The notes: generated by a model not told the origin, from the sequence alone. 26,746 nucleotides of DNA from a virus (IMGVR_UViG_3300050821_015813:1-26746), one strand, 5' to 3'. Numbered from the stretch's first letter, positions 7,938-13,766 are shown. Numbers and translations: made by a program.

Positions 7938-8230
7938 TCACGGCCGGGGGCGAACTTATCGTTAGCTATCTCCCAGCCCACGCGGGCGATCTCGGCCATC
8001 GCGTCTTGGAAGGAAGTGAGCGCCATGTTGAGGGTCCATGTGTCGGCGCGTTTGGCGCGTTCGGTGTGGATCGCCTTCAAAAGCGAGCCTATGTAATGGC
8101 GGTCGAGGGTCAGACCTTGAACTTCAAGTGCCTTGCGAATGCCCTCGGCGCTGATGTGCGGGTTCTGCACTATGAGGCTGCGGACGCGCTCGCGATGGTA
8201 ATGCTTGGTTTTTATAGATAGGGGAGGCAT
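7908..8230 (-). pseudogene. Helix-turn-helix protein of the terminase-small-subunit region, 3'-truncated
   Basis: From ATG 8230 (MPPLSIKTKHYHRERV) the protein has a helix-turn-helix-like part (HISAEGIRKALEVQGLTLDR then YIGSLLKAIHTERAKR) and a helical segment with MAEIARVGWEIAND and AAALREVQKAYIRW. This type of gene normally stands just upstream of the terminase large subunit, and may itself be the small subunit that recognises phage DNA. The recognisable sequence stops at about 7908, where the capsid coding sequence begins in another frame. The reading frame continues to 7664 but beyond the junction it is only the shadow of capsid codons, so the natural C-terminus is lost. The end coordinate is an estimate of the junction. 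Confidence 0.6.
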
Positions 8231-8240
8231 GGTGCCGATG

Positions 8241-8272
8241 GGAGGTTTAGTTAATCGTACAGCTCGTACAAA
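8241..8272 (+). promoter_or_regulatory. Promoter region with doubled CGTACA box
   Basis: GGAGGTTTAGTTAATCGTACAGC is followed at once by a second CGTACA copy (TACAAA at 8267-8272). The arrangement of a G-rich block, an AT-rich spacer and ATCGTACA matches the boxes at 10171, 10744 and 13257. It lies between the divergent gene starts at 8230 (minus) and 8319 (plus). Either it is an upstream promoter for 8319 or a regulator site; an additional TATAAT stands closer to the gene. Confidence 0.5.
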
Positions 8273-8304
8273 TAAAAGCCAGTGCGCAAGGCTAGACGAG
8301 AGCC

Positions 8305-8310
8305 TATAAT
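8305..8310 (+). promoter_or_regulatory. TATAAT -10 box, likely leaderless transcript
   Basis: A perfect TATAAT is followed by 8 bases (CCTCTGCC) and then the ATG at 8319. With normal start-site spacing, transcription would begin at or next to the A of ATG, so the mRNA would have no leader. No ribosome binding site precedes this ATG. No good -35 element is seen 17 bases upstream. Confidence 0.6.
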
Positions 8311-8318
8311 CCTCTGCC

Positions 8319-8672
8319 ATGAAGCTCCCTTGGCGCCCCTTGAGTTTTGGCATAGTCATTGTCTGCACTGTGATGCTCTCGGACATCGGTGCAGTCGCGA
8401 AAGATACAGAGAAGACAAAACGACACCGGGCACAATCCGAAGTCGAAGATCTAAGTAATCGGCTCACTCCGCAATTGACGACTGTACAAACAAAGACCGA
8501 ACTTGTGGAGCATGATCTGGCTGACGCGAAGTCCCAGGTGAAAGACTTGACACAGCAAGTTACTTCTCTAAATAGTCAAATGAAATTGATCCAGTTCATC
8601 GGAGGAGGGATAGCGTTCGTGTTGGGTGTCTTTGTAGCTGCGATCATCACCAAAATGGTAAAAGCACCCTAG
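8319..8672 (+). CDS. Membrane protein with periplasmic coiled coil, 117 aa
   Basis: The N-terminus (LSFGIVIVCTVMLSDIGA) is a signal-anchor or cleaved signal. Residues ~30-90 form a charged coiled coil with heptads (VEDLSNRLTPQLTTVQ then VKDLTQQVTSLNSQ), and residues ~92-112 are a transmembrane helix (IGGGIAFVLGVFVAAIIT) with a positive tail. Two membrane anchors joined by a coiled coil is the general plan of unimolecular spanins, which fuse membranes at lysis, but no proper lipobox cysteine is present, so this is only a possibility. The gene is on the opposite strand to the late genes with its own TATAAT. Its TAG stop shares the four bases CTAG with the stop of the convergent gene. Confidence 0.72.
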   Translation: MKLPWRPLSFGIVIVCTVMLSDIGAVAKDTEKTKRHRAQSEVEDLSNRLTPQLTTVQTKTELVEHDLADAKSQVKDLTQQVTSLNSQMKLIQFIGGGIAFVLGVFVAAIITKMVKAP

Positions 8673-8863
8673 TCGTTCTTGAGACGCTGAATGAATTCCG
8701 ATATTTTCTTGAGGTCTCCGAAATCTGCAATTATCTCAATCCGCGCCTTCATCCGGTGTAGGCCACCGGAATCAAGGGGCGTATCGCCCAATTCATCTAA
8801 AGCCTTCTCAAGCTCCTTCTGGCTCACCGCCCGGCCGAATTTTATGGTGTAACGTTCGATCAT
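8669..8863 (-). CDS. Hypothetical protein, 64 aa
   Basis: 64 residues from ATG 8863, starting MIERYTIKFGRAVSQKELEK and ending FIQRLKND. The pattern is beta, long helix (KELEKALDELGD), beta, helix, with no cysteines and no membrane segment. It could be a small DNA- or protein-binding fold, but I do not recognise it. Its start codon is only 20 bases from the divergent ATG at 8884, so both promoters must lie inside the other gene or overlap in the AT-rich gap (ATTTGATAAATTTG). Convergent overlap with the 8319 gene at CTAG. Confidence 0.6.
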   Translation of the reverse strand: MIERYTIKFGRAVSQKELEKALDELGDTPLDSGGLHRMKARIEIIADFGDLKKISEFIQRLKND

Positions 8864-8883
8864 ATATTTGATAAATTTGCGTA

Positions 8884-9114
8884 ATGCTTATTGAAGGGGT
8901 TCGAGTCTGCGATGTATGTAATGAGCCCATCGAAATGGGCGCGCGGTTCATAACGAGTATCGTTCCAAAGGAACGGGCTTCCATCCTGATGTCAGTGATT
9001 TCGGAAATGGATGACGCGCCAAGCCTGACCACCGATCCAGCCGGAAACGTAAAACTCGACGTGTGCCTTGAATGCAAGCTTAATATGGGCCTCACGGACG
9101 AGATCGTGCAGTAA
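8884..9114 (+). CDS. Small zinc-ribbon protein, 76 aa
   Basis: Two CxxC pairs are visible: CDVC at residues 9-12 and CLEC at about residues 61-64, the arrangement of a zinc ribbon. Between them lies a hydrophilic segment with SIVPKERASILMSVISEMDD. The start ATG 8884 has no ribosome site; GATAAA (8870-8875), a possible -10 element, lies 8 bases upstream, which would make this mRNA leaderless. The gene stands alone on the plus strand among minus-strand genes. Zinc ribbons of this size in phages often modulate host transcription or translation, but that role is only inferred. Confidence 0.68.
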   Translation: MLIEGVRVCDVCNEPIEMGARFITSIVPKERASILMSVISEMDDAPSLTTDPAGNVKLDVCLECKLNMGLTDEIVQ

Positions 9115-9257
9115 GAAGCCGGGAAGCCCCTTTGCCCGACGGGTGGGGCGGTTGCGCAGGAGTTGCATGCCTTGTTCGGGCAAAATACCGTCTAGAACGG
9201 TTCGCGCCTATTGGTTCCTGCCGCGGTCCTTGCGGATACGCGTTCCCGGATTAATTG

Positions 9258-9473
9258 CTATTCTTCGGTCTTCTCCTCCGGCTCCGCAGCTGGCTCTTCT
9301 GCAGGTTTCTCTGGGGCCGCTTCTTCCGGCTGGGCTTCCGTCTCCGGAGTTTCCGGCGCCGCTTCAACTGGAGTCTCAGCGATCTCTGCCGGCGCCGCTG
9401 CCGCCTCGGCTTGCGCCGATTCGGTCGTGATGCCTCCGTCCGGATGTGCGATGAAATGATTATCGTCTGACAT
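9258..9473 (-). CDS. Acidic Ala/Glu/Pro-rich protein, 71 aa
   Basis: After MSDDNHFIAHPDGG the rest is almost only Ala, Glu, Pro and Thr in short repeats (PEEAAPEKPAEEPAAEPEE), with no aromatic residues. It is therefore disordered and strongly acidic. Such proteins occur in phage late regions as flexible linkers, scaffolding-like factors or DNA mimics; the sequence cannot decide between these. Start ATG 9473 is preceded by AAACCTAATCATCAATATAG, the AT-rich leader seen before other minus-strand genes. Low complexity means that homology searches will be unreliable. Confidence 0.62.
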   Translation of the reverse strand: MSDDNHFIAHPDGGITTESAQAEAAAAPAEIAETPVEAAPETPETEAQPEEAAPEKPAEEPAAEPEEKTEE

Positions 9474-9521
9474 ATCTATATTGATGATTAGGTTTGTCTC
9501 GACCTTTTCGTCGGGAATGGA

Positions 9522-10031
9522 TCATAAGCTTCGTATTCGTTCAGCTATCGTCCGGTTGTTCTTCGCCTGGTCCTGGAAATATTTCGCGGTCTGCTCGCTG
9601 CCCGCCGCGTTCTCTTCCTCGGCTTTGGCCTGCGCGCGCTTGTTCGTGGCGATCTTCTGCGCCTCAGCTTTCTCCCGATCGGATTCGTATTTCTCCTGGC
9701 CGGTCATGAGATCACGTCGAACCATTTTCATGGGCTTATGACAAGTTGAGCACTGCCTCGCAATCTCAAGCTCAATTTCAGCGAAGGCTGTGCTTTGTGG
9801 CTCCTCATGCCCGTTCTCACACTCCCAATAGCCAGTCGCGAGTTTCTCATCGACGGCCTTGATGTTCGCCTCGATGTCGTCGGCTTCCTTGTTCAGCTTT
9901 TCGATGAGCTCACGCTTCTCCCCGGCGAGCCGGAGCGAAAGGCCTGCGTGCAGATCGGCCGTGGACGCCTGAAATTCCTGATTGAAGACGTAATACTTCT
10001 TTGCTGCCCACTTCGCTAACGCTCGAATCAT
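9522..10031 (-). CDS. Coiled-coil protein with zinc-binding cysteine cluster, 169 aa
   Basis: Start ATG 10031 (MIRALAKWAAKKYYVF) was chosen over upstream starts because the leader AAATTAATTACCC matches other genes and the upstream extension is not conserved in character. Residues ~30-75 are a coiled coil (EKRELIEKLNKEADDIEANI). CENGH and CSTCHKPM in the middle form a likely zinc ribbon (CxxxH and CxxC). The C-terminal ~75 residues are a charged helix rich in Lys, Glu, Gln. The alpha-helical hairpin with zinc ribbon in the middle recalls small DksA/TraR-type proteins, but the order and lengths do not match well, so I leave it unnamed. Confidence 0.7.
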   Translation of the reverse strand: MIRALAKWAAKKYYVFNQEFQASTADLHAGLSLRLAGEKRELIEKLNKEADDIEANIKAVDEKLATGYWECENGHEEPQSTAFAEIELEIARQCSTCHKPMKMVRRDLMTGQEKYESDREKAEAQKIATNKRAQAKAEEENAAGSEQTAKYFQDQAKNNRTIAERIRSL

Positions 10032-10047
10032 GTAATGGGTAATTAAT

Positions 10048-10152
10048 TTAGAAGACCCGCGTGACAAGTTCGACGACCGCCACGCTTGCAAGGACTGTGA
10101 GTAGGACAGTGCAGAGCAATCTGAGGAATTTCTTGAATGACCTGTCCGTCAT
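10048..10152 (-). CDS. 34-aa single-span membrane peptide
   Basis: A short frame starts at ATG 10152 and ends in TAA at 10048. It reads MTDRSFKKFLRLLC, then a hydrophobic helix (TVLLTVLASVAVVEL) and a short basic end. The positive-inside N-terminus and single helix are typical of small phage membrane peptides, for example holin-like or superinfection factors. It fits exactly between the gene at 10031 and the plus-strand promoter at 10151-10176, and its start codon overlaps the shared ATGGGGGAATA box, which would tie its expression to that site. Supported only by frame and composition. Confidence 0.45.
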   Translation of the reverse strand: MTDRSFKKFLRLLCTVLLTVLASVAVVELVTRVF

Positions 10153-10176
10153 GGGGGAATAACCTAATCGTACAAT
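10151..10176 (+). promoter_or_regulatory. Promoter with ATGGGGGAATA box and CGTACAAT
   Basis: ATGGGGGAATA (10151-10161) is followed after 9 bases by TACAAT (10171-10176), a one-mismatch -10 box preceded by ATCG. The same pair of elements precedes the gene at 10779, with one base more between them. The start of gene 10210 is 33 bases downstream with an AGGAGA ribosome site. Confidence 0.62.
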
Positions 10177-10209
10177 GTAGGCAGAATTCGTCAATCCCCA
10201 GGAGAACGT

Positions 10210-10479
10210 ATGAAGGGCTATGTCGTACGGTGGGAAATCCGCGAAGATGACGACCATCAAACCATCGACTACTGGTTCTCAACTTCGCCGAAAGACGGAG
10301 CGACTTGGCCTACGCGCGAGTCCGTGGAGGTCCATGTGCAGGACTTCAATCGAAAGGGCGTGACGATCCCTTCCTCATTTGGCGGCGAGCACACGATCCA
10401 AGATTTCAGAATCGAGGAACGGGAAGACGGCAAATTCGTGGTCTTCTGCGAGGCTCCATTTGTAGTGCAGGGCTGGTAG
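10210..10479 (+). CDS. Hypothetical protein, 89 aa
   Basis: Start ATG 10210 has a good ribosome site, AGGAGA, 5 bases away. The protein is beta-rich, begins MKGYVVRWEIREDDDHQ and ends FCEAPFVVQGW. The alternating hydrophobic residues suggest a small beta barrel or sandwich. It has no cysteine cluster. It is a single-gene plus-strand unit with a clear promoter, next to a convergent acidic gene 6 bases away. I do not recognise the family; it fits the moron pattern of independently expressed accessory genes. Confidence 0.68.
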   Translation: MKGYVVRWEIREDDDHQTIDYWFSTSPKDGATWPTRESVEVHVQDFNRKGVTIPSSFGGEHTIQDFRIEEREDGKFVVFCEAPFVVQGW

Positions 10480-10485
10480 CGGCTA

Positions 10486-10656
10486 CTAGATGCCCTCAGG
10501 CTCCATGCCTTCGGGGAGCTCTTCTTCCTCTTCTTCTTCGGGGTCAACTACTTCTACTTCGCCAGTATCAAGATCCCTCAGCGGAATGCCGTGAATTTCG
10601 TCGCTGTCGATGTCGGTCTCTGGATTGGGCGCGAGCGGATTGCCTGACGTAGCCAT
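10486..10656 (-). CDS. Acidic protein, 56 aa
   Basis: The frame could start further upstream, but the ATG at 10656 has a strong ribosome site (AGGAGGG, 5 bases away) and the protein from there (MATSGNPLAPNPETDID) is coherent. It ends in an extreme Glu-rich run (VEVVDPEEEEEEELPE). Such highly acidic short proteins may mimic DNA or bind basic host proteins. This is one of the few minus-strand genes in the region with a canonical Shine-Dalgarno site. Convergent with gene 10210, whose stop is 6 bases away. Second acidic small protein of this region after 9258-9473. Confidence 0.68.
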   Translation of the reverse strand: MATSGNPLAPNPETDIDSDEIHGIPLRDLDTGEVEVVDPEEEEEEELPEGMEPEGI

Positions 10657-10722
10657 TTTTCCCTCCTGGCCTGATGGGATGCACGAAGGGAAGTTCCGGC
10701 TGTCCAGCTTCTTCGGATGTTC

Positions 10723-10749
10723 ATGGGGGAATAGTCGCGATCGTACAAT
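10723..10749 (+). promoter_or_regulatory. Promoter with ATGGGGGAATA box and CGTACAAT
   Basis: ATGGGGGAATA (10723-10733), 10 bases, then TACAAT (10744-10749) preceded by ATCG. Near-exact copy of the unit at 10151-10176. It drives the three-gene plus-strand operon beginning at 10779, whose ATG has a GAGG ribosome site. Confidence 0.62.
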
Positions 10750-10778
10750 GGTCGCAATGTCTGTCAAAGTGAGGTGGT

Positions 10779-11207
10779 ATGGATAACGCGCAGCTTGTCG
10801 TCTCAATGGTGGGCGGCGGACTTGCCGGCGGAGCCGTCAATGTCCTTTTCAACCGCATCTTTCACTGGCGGTCTTTGCGTATTAAGTTCTATCCAAAACT
10901 GAGTGATATGCTTTCCACTTACACTATTCGGATGGAAGATCCCCAGGGTCGTTACATGAAACAAACGGTCGGAATTAGCCCGTCGCCAGATGATGACAAG
11001 TTTATCCGACATCGAGGCTCTTTCATGGTGGGCATTGTTGAATTCACTGAATTGAGAGAAGCGCGAAATCTCAGACGGCAAATACTCAAAAACCAGCATT
11101 GGGCCGTTGAACCCGATGGCACGGTCGTCACAACCGATCTCATGCCGGAATATGAAGCTGTCAATGCGTGCATGGCAATAGTAGATGACAAGCTAGACTT
11201 ATCGTAA
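10779..11207 (+). CDS. Hypothetical protein with N-terminal membrane helix, 142 aa
   Basis: Residues 6-28 are a Gly-rich hydrophobic segment (LVVSMVGGGLAGGAVNVLF) followed by basic residues, so the protein is probably anchored at the membrane. The rest is soluble, mixed alpha/beta, with a segment EFTELREARNLRRQ. First gene of an operon with 11236 and 11757 (gaps 28 and -4 bases), all three coding for proteins with membrane parts. The start ATG has GTGAGGTGGT in front. The family is not recognised. The grouping suggests a membrane complex, for example superinfection exclusion (inference). Confidence 0.7.
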   Translation: MDNAQLVVSMVGGGLAGGAVNVLFNRIFHWRSLRIKFYPKLSDMLSTYTIRMEDPQGRYMKQTVGISPSPDDDKFIRHRGSFMVGIVEFTELREARNLRRQILKNQHWAVEPDGTVVTTDLMPEYEAVNACMAIVDDKLDLS

Positions 11208-11235
11208 TAAACGATGTGGTGGAGGGGATCAATGT

Positions 11236-11760
11236 ATGTGGCTTGGGCATGACCTCGCATGGTGGTCGTTTGTACTCGCGGTAATGGCGCTCGTCTTGAT
11301 GGTGCCGGCGAATCTCTTTGCTAACTTCCTCACGCCAAAACTCAAGGACTGGTGGGCGGAGCGGTCGAAGGCTTCCTTGCAAAAACGGATTAAGAACATT
11401 GAAGACCAACTGACTGAGTCAGAGATTACTGAGTTCGAAGAACTGATGATGAAAGCAGCTGAGTTCACGCTTATGATCCTGGGCTCAATAATTGCGCTTG
11501 TAATCTTATGTTTTCTCACATCAATAGGAGTAATTTCTAGTTCGGGAGAACTAGTATCCCACCAAAACAATCATGGGCAGAGCCAGAACGCGCAAATATT
11601 CGCCATATTTTGGTTGGGCATAGGATTGGTATTTGCGCTCAGTGTCTTTTCACGATCCCTATTGAAGTTCCGGCTTACACATGGGCCGACCGGGAGAAAA
11701 TATCTGAAGAAATCCCTCGACACGCTTCGCATGAAAGCAGAAAAAGGAATTAGGAAATGA
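11236..11760 (+). CDS. Membrane protein, three transmembrane helices, 174 aa
   Basis: Hydrophobic helices lie at about residues 10-32 (FVLAVMALVLMVPANLFANF), 76-100 (TLMILGSIIALVILCFL) and 119-140 (IFAIFWLGIGLVFALSVF). Between the first and second is a charged helical cytoplasmic or periplasmic segment (KRIKNIEDQLTESEITEFEE). The ribosome site GGAGGGG is 8 bases from ATG 11236. Its last bases overlap the start of the next gene in ATGA, so the two are translationally coupled and probably act together. No known domain recognised. Confidence 0.75.
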   Translation: MWLGHDLAWWSFVLAVMALVLMVPANLFANFLTPKLKDWWAERSKASLQKRIKNIEDQLTESEITEFEELMMKAAEFTLMILGSIIALVILCFLTSIGVISSSGELVSHQNNHGQSQNAQIFAIFWLGIGLVFALSVFSRSLLKFRLTHGPTGRKYLKKSLDTLRMKAEKGIRK

Positions 11761-12197
11761 TAGGCAAGTGGATTGTGATGCACCCCATAGATCTTTTGAT
11801 AGCGGTGGTGCTGGCCGTGGTTGCGGCATTCCTGATCGAAATATTCAAATTCTTGTGGCGCGATGTGCGCAATCTGATTTCTCCCACAACAATTAAGGAA
11901 ATTGATCGGCAGATAAATGAGCAACTTGAGATGCGCAGAATCTTGACCAATGAAAAGGCCTTCTATCTTTCGATGTTCCGAGACGTGTTCGGCGTTTTAG
12001 CTCTTTTGTGCATAACAGCATCGACATTCATAACGAGTTTTCTCGCGGACACTCCCGCGAGCGCATACGCGCTTCGCCTTGCAGCAAACGGGATGTTGAT
12101 TATTGTCGCGCTGCTCTGCGGGGTCTCGATGAAGAGGACATTTATGGATTCCAGGATAGACTGGCTGCACGCCTGGCAAAGATTGACGACAAAATAG
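11757..12197 (+). CDS. Membrane protein, three transmembrane helices, 146 aa
   Basis: Helices at about residues 11-34 (DLLIAVVLAVVAAFLIEIF), 75-95 (VFGVLALLCITASTFITSF) and 103-122 (ALRLAANGMLIIVALLCGV). A charged segment (TTIKEIDRQINEQLEMRRIL) lies between the first two. The layout mirrors that of the preceding gene, so the two may be distant relatives forming a hetero-complex. The end is unusual: 30 bases before the stop, the -1 frame continues into a charged helix (KIDDKIAKLRARREELE) that runs to 12262. This suggests that the protein is normally longer. Confidence 0.75.
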   Translation: MIGKWIVMHPIDLLIAVVLAVVAAFLIEIFKFLWRDVRNLISPTTIKEIDRQINEQLEMRRILTNEKAFYLSMFRDVFGVLALLCITASTFITSFLADTPASAYALRLAANGMLIIVALLCGVSMKRTFMDSRIDWLHAWQRLTTK

Positions 12198-12262
12198 CAA
12201 AACTCCGTGCTCGCCGAGAAGAGTTGGAACCCCCTCGAATTATTTCCGGTGGTGACTTCTGA
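12165..12262 (+). other. -1 frame extension of the preceding membrane protein
   Basis: From about 12165 the -1 frame reads LAKIDDKIAKLRARREELEP and ends GGDF with a TGA at 12260-12262. The heptad-like charged helix looks coding, and it has no start codon or ribosome site of its own at a sensible place. It could be reached by a -1 shift near GCCTGG, or this is a true gene end broken by one indel. No homopolymer is present at the site, unlike the other two -1 events in the window. Confidence 0.4.
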
Positions 12263-12324
12263 GCTCAAAGTAAAGCTGCTCATACACTCTCGGACCCATT
12301 CGCAGCGCAGTCCTAAGCAGAACG

Positions 12325-12330
12325 TACAAT
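12325..12330 (+). promoter_or_regulatory. CGTACAAT promoter, leaderless spacing
   Basis: TACAAT, preceded by AACG, lies 6 bases from ATG 12337 with no room for a ribosome site. Transcription would begin at or near the A of ATG. The G-rich upstream box present at 10151 and 10723 is absent here. Confidence 0.6.
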
Positions 12331-12336
12331 ATTTAA

Positions 12337-12594
12337 ATGTTGAGCAAAGACGGTAGGAAAGTTATATGTGACGTCGGCGGGTGTGGCAAAGAGGCAATCG
12401 GCGGGTGTGAACTAAGAATAGAAGCCGGTATCGGCGGCGAGCGCAGTACTATTCCCGGAGATCTGATTGCGTGGTGCGATTTTCATCAGGTGAGTCTACG
12501 TGTAGGCATAGAGGGCGAGTTCATCCTCCTCGATCTTGAGCAGCTAAAAGCCGGGTACATCACTCATGGCGCGAAACGTGGTAGATCTACTTAA
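12337..12594 (+). CDS. Small zinc-binding protein, 85 aa
   Basis: The cysteine pattern CDVGGCGKEAIGGC in the first 25 residues plus WCDFH at about residues 47-51 suggests a treble-clef-like zinc site of the type C-x4-C ... C-x2-H. The C-terminal half is beta-rich (EFILLDLEQLKAGYI) and ends in basic residues. The gene is a single plus-strand unit driven by the leaderless-type promoter at 12325. Its 3' end overlaps the convergent DUF1064-like gene by 8 bases. Function unknown; compare the zinc ribbon at 8884-9114, which shares the same set-up but not clear sequence similarity. Confidence 0.68.
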   Translation: MLSKDGRKVICDVGGCGKEAIGGCELRIEAGIGGERSTIPGDLIAWCDFHQVSLRVGIEGEFILLDLEQLKAGYITHGAKRGRST

Positions 12595-13039
12595 CGACGA
12601 GATAAGTATGATCTGGGTGATCGGGAAGCCACATGATCTCCAGGAGCCGCTTCTTTAGCTTGTACACATCGGTTTCAAATCCCTTCACTTCCACGAGTTC
12701 ATAGCTCCCGTCCGTCTGCTTTACTCGAAAATCTACCCATAGAGCGCAGATCTTCTCGCCGTTGTACATGATCCGGACCGGATACTGGCGCTCCCAAGAA
12801 TCAATATCGTTCGCCTTGAGCCGCATATCGAGATTCATGGCGTAGTTCGCCTCGAACTTTGAGTCGTACCAAAACCCGTTATAGAAGCATGTCTTGGCGT
12901 GATATTTGTTGGAGGCCATCGGCGCGGAGCCCTTGACCTTCCCGCAAAGACACACCGCGTCGTTCGTCACTGTGTCTACGAAATATTTATGGCTATGCTT
13001 TTTTGCGAAGCGCTTTTGAAGGTAAGGAGTTAAGGTCAT
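12587..13039 (-). CDS. DUF1064-like PD-(D/E)xK nuclease, 150 aa
   Basis: The central part matches the phage DUF1064 family: NKYHAKTCFYNGFWYDSKFE, then an acidic WVDFRV and YELVEVKG strand pair, the D...ExK core of the PD-(D/E)xK nuclease fold, then a Lys/Arg-rich helix (YKLKKRLLEIMWL). Members are thought to act on branched or single-stranded DNA during phage recombination. The N-terminal ~35 residues carry a CLCGK pair and may form an extra zinc site. The start ATG (13039) overlaps the stop of the upstream small gene by 4 bases (ATGA). The leader ACAAAAGAA is also seen before 15919. Confidence 0.83.
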   Translation of the reverse strand: MTLTPYLQKRFAKKHSHKYFVDTVTNDAVCLCGKVKGSAPMASNKYHAKTCFYNGFWYDSKFEANYAMNLDMRLKANDIDSWERQYPVRIMYNGEKICALWVDFRVKQTDGSYELVEVKGFETDVYKLKKRLLEIMWLPDHPDHTYLVVK

Positions 13040-13239
13040 TTCTTTTGTTCATCGCCTAGCCCTTCAATCGCTCGTCCGAACCGGCGCGATATTTGCTCTG
13101 CAATGGCCGAGGGGAGATGATGCGGGCACGAACATTCGTGATCGTGCGGCTCGTCATAGCCGCGCGGCACATAGCCGTCACATGCCGAGTGATCCCTGCG
13201 TTTGCATTCCTGGCTTATGTATTTGGGTTCGCCGCGCAT
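13036..13239 (-). CDS. Small Cys/His-rich protein, 67 aa
   Basis: The pattern C-x4-H-x2-C in ECKRRDHSACDGY and the dense cluster HDHECSCPHH suggest one or two zinc sites. The C-terminus is a helical basic segment. Start ATG 13239; upstream on the coding strand is CCCCC, the complement of the G-run of the plus-strand promoter at 13238-13262. It is coupled to the downstream nuclease gene by the 4-base overlap, so it may be a partner or regulator of that nuclease. Family not recognised, though short C/H-rich proteins with this spacing are common in actinophage-like regions. Confidence 0.68.
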   Translation of the reverse strand: MRGEPKYISQECKRRDHSACDGYVPRGYDEPHDHECSCPHHLPSAIAEQISRRFGRAIEGLGDEQKK

Positions 13240-13262
13240 GGGGGTTAATTAAAGCGTAGAAT
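13238..13262 (+). promoter_or_regulatory. Promoter with GGGGG block and CGTAGAAT
   Basis: ATGGGGG (13238-13244) is followed by TTAATTAAAGCG and TAGAAT (13257-13262). This is the same arrangement as at 10151 and 10723 with a C to G change in the -10 box and a 12-base interval. ATG 13292 is 29 bases further on. Confidence 0.58.
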
Positions 13263-13291
13263 TCTCACACCTACCGTCAAGTGGGGACAAC

Positions 13292-13513
13292 ATGCCGTGC
13301 GCTCGAAGGATCTTTTATAGATATTCGAATATTCTGCTAGCTGACGATCTGGAGATCGATCTCACGCACGAGCTTGTGCTCAAGCAGGGTGACATCATCT
13401 CTCGGTGCGGCCGGAATTGGAAGATCGAGTCGGTGCTATCAGAGGAATTCAGCGGGCATCGACTAAAGATGCCGACGATCTTTGTCTATTTGGTAGATGC
13501 ATCGGTGAACTGA
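13292..13513 (+). CDS. Small tandem paralog A, 73 aa
   Basis: First of three neighbouring genes that encode related proteins. It shares with the next two an N-terminal strand ending in (K/R)Y, a central KQGDIISRCGRNWKIESV and a C-terminal IFVYLVDASV. The alternation of hydrophobic residues and the conserved Gly-Asp and Trp suggest a compact beta-barrel fold. The ATG 13292 has AGTGGGGACA in front, a weak ribosome site. It is 43 bases from the next copy, which has its own promoter. Function unknown; duplication suggests a family under selection for diversification. Confidence 0.72.
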   Translation: MPCARRIFYRYSNILLADDLEIDLTHELVLKQGDIISRCGRNWKIESVLSEEFSGHRLKMPTIFVYLVDASVN

Positions 13514-13538
13514 ACCAAACGACGCAAGCTTCAAAGCG

Positions 13539-13544
13539 TACAAT
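13539..13544 (+). promoter_or_regulatory. CGTACAAT promoter box
   Basis: TACAAT preceded by AGCG lies 12 bases from ATG 13557; the mRNA leader would be about 5 bases and includes a short AGGA. This places the second tandem paralog under its own promoter, near-leaderless. Confidence 0.58.
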
Positions 13545-13556
13545 CGTCATTAGGAT

Positions 13557-13766
13557 ATGAAGCATATTGTTTACAAATATGACGGCGATCAGTCGGACGA
13601 AATGGACTTTGATGCACACGGCATGCTCACCTTCACGAAGGGCGACATTCTTTCAAGACATGGAATCTCGTGGAGAATTGAAGCGGTGGAGCAGGAGTTG
13701 AGCCTCGGCAATCTTATTCAAATCCCTACGTACTGGGTATATTTGGTGCGCGTTGCAGTGCACTAG
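13557..13766 (+). CDS. Small tandem paralog B, 69 aa
   Basis: Starts MKHIVYKYDGDQSDE and contains TKGDILSRHGISWRIEAV and PTYWVYLV, lining up with copies A and C at KGD, G..W and the C-terminal strand. The VYKYDGD opening is closest to copy C (VYRYNGD). ATG 13557 has AGGAT only 3-4 bases away, so initiation may be leaderless-like. Copy C follows 15 bases downstream with its own GGGA ribosome site and probably shares this transcript. Confidence 0.75.
   Translation: MKHIVYKYDGDQSDEMDFDAHGMLTFTKGDILSRHGISWRIEAVEQELSLGNLIQIPTYWVYLVRVAVH

Noticed and set aside
9115-9200. Intrinsic terminator after the zinc-ribbon gene
   Set aside because: GCCCC/GGGGC and TTTGCCCGA/TCGGGCAAA pairs exist, but no T run follows and the loop sizes are large; not convincing.
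10151-10176. ECF sigma factor promoter (GGAAT ... CGTA)
   Set aside because: The elements resemble ECF boxes but the spacing of about 8 bases is far below the usual 16-17.
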